Below are positions 19,791 to 22,503 of a stretch of 22,503 bases of DNA, piece by piece. The stretch lies in the NCBI GenBank assembly GCA_050010255.1, contig JBEKLJ010000032.1:1-22503 (forward strand), read 5' to 3'. How positions within the stretch are numbered: position 1 is the stretch's first letter; the number at the start of each line of letters is the position of its first letter. The DNA is from JBEKLJ01 sp050010255 (GTDB taxonomy: Bacteria; Acidobacteriota; Terriglobia; Bryobacterales; Bryobacteraceae). The notes under the pieces were generated by a model, which had not been told where the DNA came from, did no database searches, and worked only from the letters and a program-made list of their open reading frames with translations. A program made the translations under genes and the position numbers.

Positions 19791-20894
19791 TCACGCTCCG
19801 CCGGTCTCCACAGAACGCACCACCGGCCCAATGCTCACGCGCTGCACGTCGTCGTGCACAAAGTAAACGCTCGGCTGCGACGCATGGGTCGCACTCAACA
19901 GAAGATAATACAGCCGGGTCGCACCGAGGCGCTCGAAATGAGCTCGGAACACCTCTTTCGCGTCGGCTGCTCCGCCACAGGCCATCGCGGTTCCACTGCA
20001 CGAAACTAACATGGATGAGTCTAACTCTTCGCAAGAGGGGCACGAGATCGTAATTGCTAGATGTGCGTCGGCAGCCAATTGCTCAAAAGAGGAAAGATCG
20101 GGCCCCTGGTCGTTTCCGAGGACCGCACCCACCACGTGGCATCGGCCGCCCGGCGCCAGGACTTCCGGCAGCCCAGCCAGCACGCGCCGCACAAGCGCCA
20201 GCCCATCGGGCCCGCCATCCGCGAACACAGGGAAACGAATGCCTGGCGGCACGGGCATGAATGGAGGATTGCAGCATATTAGATCGAACTGCCGGCCTGC
20301 TATGGGTTCGAACAGGTCGCCCACCAAGTACTCCACTCTCCCGCTTAGTCCGTTCAGTTCGGCATTGATCCCAAATACTTCCCTGGCCAGCGGTTCCACG
20401 TCAACCGCTGTTACTGATGCGGCAGTCTGCGCACACACCAGCGCCTGAGCGCCCACGCCCGCACAAAGGTCGAGTACGCGACCCTGTGCCGGGAGCAGCA
20501 GGCGGCTAAGTACCAGGGAGTCATTGCCGTAATAGAGCTTTGCGCGGGACGAAACCATGTGACAGAAGAGAAACAGGCCCAGATGGGACACGAGCCGGTA
20601 TTCTCCCGCCGTCACCATGTCTCCGGTTCGCTTGACCAGCCCGAGCGCCTCCAATGTGCAAATGACTTCCGATGGCAGATGACTCTCGAGCCGGGCGCTC
20701 TCGACTGACTGTCCAAGGACGAAGAGACGGGCGATGGTATGGAGCGGTTCCGCGATCAGCGAAAGGTCGGGGGGCGGGGCGTCCGTGCGGCCTTCCTCGG
20801 GGCCATGGGCGGGCATGAGCTCGTGCATGCCCGCGGCGGCCAGTAGGCTCTGGAACTGCTTGAGAGCTCGTCGTTGCTTGCCACTCAGGTTCAT
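19791..20894 (-). CDS. SAM-dependent methyltransferase with NPPF motif (small-MTase/HemK-like)
   Basis: A 367-aa protein if it starts at ATG 20894; the frame is open to 21038, which would give 415 aa. The N-terminal third (MNLSGKQRRALKQFQSLLAAAG, later LFVLGQSVESARLESHLP) resembles a winged-helix-like substrate domain. The Rossmann domain has motif I VLDLCAGVGAQALV (about 140-153), the acidic AVDVEPLAREVFGINAELNG, VGDLFEPI, and the catalytic loop CCNPPFMPVPPGIRF (about 208-222). NPP(Y/F) marks methylation of an amide or exocyclic amino nitrogen (glutamine, adenine or guanine) in PF05175-type enzymes. The actual substrate is unknown and no neighbour suggests it. The C-terminal Cys residues (SCPSCEELDSSMLVSCSG) are unusual. 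The start is uncertain: neither site has a clear Shine-Dalgarno. Confidence 0.82.
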   Translation of the reverse strand: MNLSGKQRRALKQFQSLLAAAGMHELMPAHGPEEGRTDAPPPDLSLIAEPLHTIARLFVLGQSVESARLESHLPSEVICTLEALGLVKRTGDMVTAGEYRLVSHLGLFLFCHMVSSRAKLYYGNDSLVLSRLLLPAQGRVLDLCAGVGAQALVCAQTAASVTAVDVEPLAREVFGINAELNGLSGRVEYLVGDLFEPIAGRQFDLICCNPPFMPVPPGIRFPVFADGGPDGLALVRRVLAGLPEVLAPGGRCHVVGAVLGNDQGPDLSSFEQLAADAHLAITISCPSCEELDSSMLVSCSGTAMACGGAADAKEVFRAHFERLGATRLYYLLLSATHASQPSVYFVHDDVQRVSIGPVVRSVETGGA

Positions 20895-21081
20895 CTCTAG
20901 ATCCCGTTGCGTTCGCGGGTCCAGCTCGAAGCGAATCCGCGGCAGCGCGATTCCCGAGCAGGAAATGGCGTGGAGGCGGGATTCGCGCAGGGAACGTCCC
21001 CACCGGAGCGATGATAACACCAGCGTTCGTCCCACCAACCGAGTGGAGCGGACCTCCAGATCCGCGGCAGCACAGGGGCGG

Positions 21082-21582
21082 TTACGGGTTCAATTTGCGC
21101 AGCAGTTTCGACCAGAGGGGTCTTCCCTGCCCGTCGGTGCCTGACAGAAGGATGTCGCCGGCGCGCGGAAGGCGCGGATCGTCGCCGGGCGTGTCCTTGA
21201 TGACTAACCTGCACAGGTAGGAGCGTGGCGCGTCCCAAGCGGGGTTCATCAACAGCAAGGTGCCGCGGCGGTCCACCGTGAAGCGCGTGACGAGTGGCGC
21301 GGCGTCGAACACCGCCAGTTGACTTTGCCGGAACATCTGGGCGCTGGTCATGTGCTTCATACCGCCGTTCGGGTCGAAGTAGAACAACTGGTATGGAGCG
21401 AACAAGGAGTCTTCGACGTCAACCTCGGCGTGCTTGCTCAGCGCGACCATGACCCAGAGGCCGGGCAGATCGTCGGTGCGCGCCGCGCGCACGGCGGGCG
21501 GTGGATCGGGCGACGGGGTCTGCTGGGCGACGGCCGGGAGGGCCAGCGCCGAGAGGAGCATTAACGGGATCTGCAATCGCAT
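21082..21582 (-). CDS. Secreted hypothetical protein
   Basis: A 166-aa protein with a signal peptide (MRLQIPLMLLSALALPAVAQ) and then a Pro-rich linker. The mature domain has DLPGLWVMVALSKHAEVDVEDSLFAPYQLFYFDPNGGMKHMTS and ends SGTDGQGRPLWSKLLRKLNP. The 'L-P-G-L-W... FYFDPNGGMK' pattern is reminiscent of small beta-barrel (lipocalin-like) secreted domains that begin with a Gly-x-Trp, but this is only a resemblance and no family is claimed. It lies in the same direction as the methyltransferase with 187 bp between start and stop (43 bp if the longer methyltransferase start is used). It might be in one transcript with it. Confidence 0.75.
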   Translation of the reverse strand: MRLQIPLMLLSALALPAVAQQTPSPDPPPAVRAARTDDLPGLWVMVALSKHAEVDVEDSLFAPYQLFYFDPNGGMKHMTSAQMFRQSQLAVFDAAPLVTRFTVDRRGTLLLMNPAWDAPRSYLCRLVIKDTPGDDPRLPRAGDILLSGTDGQGRPLWSKLLRKLNP

Positions 21583-21922
21583 GGCTGAGTGGCGCCCGGC
21601 GGAGCCGTGCGTGCCATCCGCCGCGTACCACTATCATCATCGCATGTGCGGCTGCGTGGCTAACAGGCGTGCCGCGTAGTTCAGCCGGCCGCTCCTTGAC
21701 AGTCGCGGCTCTGCGCGAAAATGTATCCCCTAGCTGAGCCGCACGCGTCGCAAGCGGCCGACCGCAAGCCGTGCGGCAGGCCGGGGCACGCCGCAAAGGC
21801 TGGACGGGGGGCGACTGGCGACCGCTCCGTTCCGCGGCTGCGAACGAATTCAGGAAACACGCCTGCGTGCCGCCAAGAGTGAAGGAGGCGCCGCAATCAG
21901 CCCGGAGTGTCCCCGAATTCTT
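21583..21922. other. Intergenic region with one nested hairpin
   Basis: No gene recognised in 340 bp. An 8-bp stem GCCGCACG/CGTGCGGC (21738-21745 with 21770-21777) encloses a smaller GCGG-CCGA-CCGC hairpin. A TTGACA at 21696 (plus strand) has no matching -10 or downstream gene. Confidence 0.5.
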
Positions 21923-22503
21923 TCACGGGCGCGACGATGCGACCTGCTGTGTTTCTTCCGCGTCCGTGACTGATTCGGGAGTCAGGGAGCTGACGATGGC
22001 CAGGAGTTGATCCAGTTGAACGGGCTTGGAGAGGTAGCCGTCCATGCCGGCGGCGAGGCACTTCTCGCGGTCGCCGAGCATGGCGTAGGCGGTGAACGCG
22101 TAGATGGGAATTCGCCCGGCGCCGGCCTCTTTGGCGCGAATGGCGGCGGTTGCTTCGTAGCCATCCATCTCCGGCATCTGCACGTCCATGAAGACCACGT
22201 CGAACAGGCCGGGGCGGAACAGCTCGACTGCTTCGGCGCCGTTGTGTGCCGCCACCACGCGGTGGCCGCGCTTCTCTAGAAAGACCGTCACCAAACGGCG
22301 GTTCACGGCGTTGTCCTCGGCCACCAGGACTGAAAGCGCCGCGGCGCGCCGCGCCGGCTGGTCCCGCCGGCCCGGAGAGTCCGTGGCGCTTGGGTCCGCC
22401 GACCTCTGGAAAGTTGCCGTGAAGTGGAATGTGCTGCCGCTCCCGGGCTGGCTTTCCACACCGATCGAGCCGCCGAGGAGCTCGACCAGCTTCTTGGAGA
22501 TCG
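21923..22503 (-). CDS. Hybrid sensor histidine kinase, C-terminal part with receiver domain
   Basis: Only the last 192 residues are in the window; the gene enters from beyond 22503. The visible part begins with the end of a histidine-kinase ATPase domain (ISKKLVELLGGSIGVESQPGSGSTFHFTATF). After a short Ser/Pro/Arg linker comes a complete receiver domain: LSVLVAEDNAVNRRLVTVFLEKRGH (acidic pair ED), phosphoacceptor Asp in VVFMDVQMPEMDGYEATAAIR, FTAYAM (Thr) and YLSKPVQLDQL (Lys). VAEDN-VN and MDVQMPEMDGYEAT are typical of the BarA/TorS-like hybrid kinases. An ATG at 22459 in frame is internal, not the start. No Hpt domain follows, so phosphotransfer must go to another protein. Sensor domains lie outside the window. 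Confidence 0.9.
   Translation of the reverse strand, partial: ISKKLVELLGGSIGVESQPGSGSTFHFTATFQRSADPSATDSPGRRDQPARRAAALSVLVAEDNAVNRRLVTVFLEKRGHRVVAAHNGAEAVELFRPGLFDVVFMDVQMPEMDGYEATAAIRAKEAGAGRIPIYAFTAYAMLGDREKCLAAGMDGYLSKPVQLDQLLAIVSSLTPESVTDAEETQQVASSRP

Noticed and set aside
21676..21688. tRNA-like D-arm sequence GTAGTTCAGCCGG
   Set aside because: No matching acceptor stem, anticodon arm or T-loop could be placed around it.
21696..21701. Perfect TTGACA as a plus-strand promoter
   Set aside because: No -10 at 16-18 bp and no plus-strand gene downstream in the window.

Overview
The window reads as a high-GC chromosomal segment of a soil-type bacterium, most likely an acidobacterium of the Solibacter/Bryobacter kind. 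This is inferred from the gene repertoire (a FecR/DUF6600 Trp-Tyr-rich secreted protein, a matrixin-type protease with a coupled small secreted protein, an Nramp-Usp fusion) and from hairpin-rich intergenic repeats. No rRNA or other taxonomic marker is present, so the assignment stays tentative.

Layout. 1-1222 (minus): start of a Wzz-like chain-length determinant and an SLBB polysaccharide export protein behind a good sigma-70-type promoter. 1296-2855 (minus): soluble PAS histidine kinase with its own receiver domain. 3097-3906 (plus): ABC-2 polysaccharide-type permease with no ATPase beside it. 4038-5737 (plus): selD and pyrF with an ATGA overlap. selD is a selenoprotein gene: codon 15 is an in-frame TGA at the catalytic Cys position, followed by a good bSECIS-type hairpin. 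5758-8870 (minus): secreted metzincin protease and a small secreted protein joined by a GTGA overlap. 9024-10946 (minus): Nramp transporter fused to UspA. 10947-11358: repeat-rich intergenic region. 11359-13362 (plus): FecR/DUF6600 protein with a Gly/Ser/Tyr/His tail and a strong terminator.

13466-16210 is a complete 2,745-bp IS1595-family element. It has 25-bp terminal inverted repeats (21/25 identical) and an exact 8-bp target duplication, CACTAGGT. It carries a zinc-ribbon DDE transposase on the plus strand and three minus-strand passengers: a DUF3800 protein, an unknown 196-aa protein and a 65-aa basic protein. It sits between the FecR-gene terminator and a HAD phosphatase gene.

16334-22503: HAD phosphatase (minus), divergent from the branched-chain aminotransferase ilvE (plus); a nagA-type deacetylase (plus); a repeat/hairpin mosaic at 19462-19678; an NPPF-motif methyltransferase (minus); a small secreted protein (minus); and the 3' part of a hybrid histidine kinase (minus) running off the window.

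Shared themes. Several genes (transposase, ilvE, and less clearly selD and the ABC permease) have a -10-like box only 6-8 bases before the start codon and no usable Shine-Dalgarno, which suggests leaderless mRNAs. By contrast the FecR, SLBB and nagA genes have clear Shine-Dalgarno sequences. A 35-bp sequence is repeated exactly at 11061 and 19644. The strongest biological finding is the Sec-encoding selD; the next is the cargo-carrying IS1595 element.
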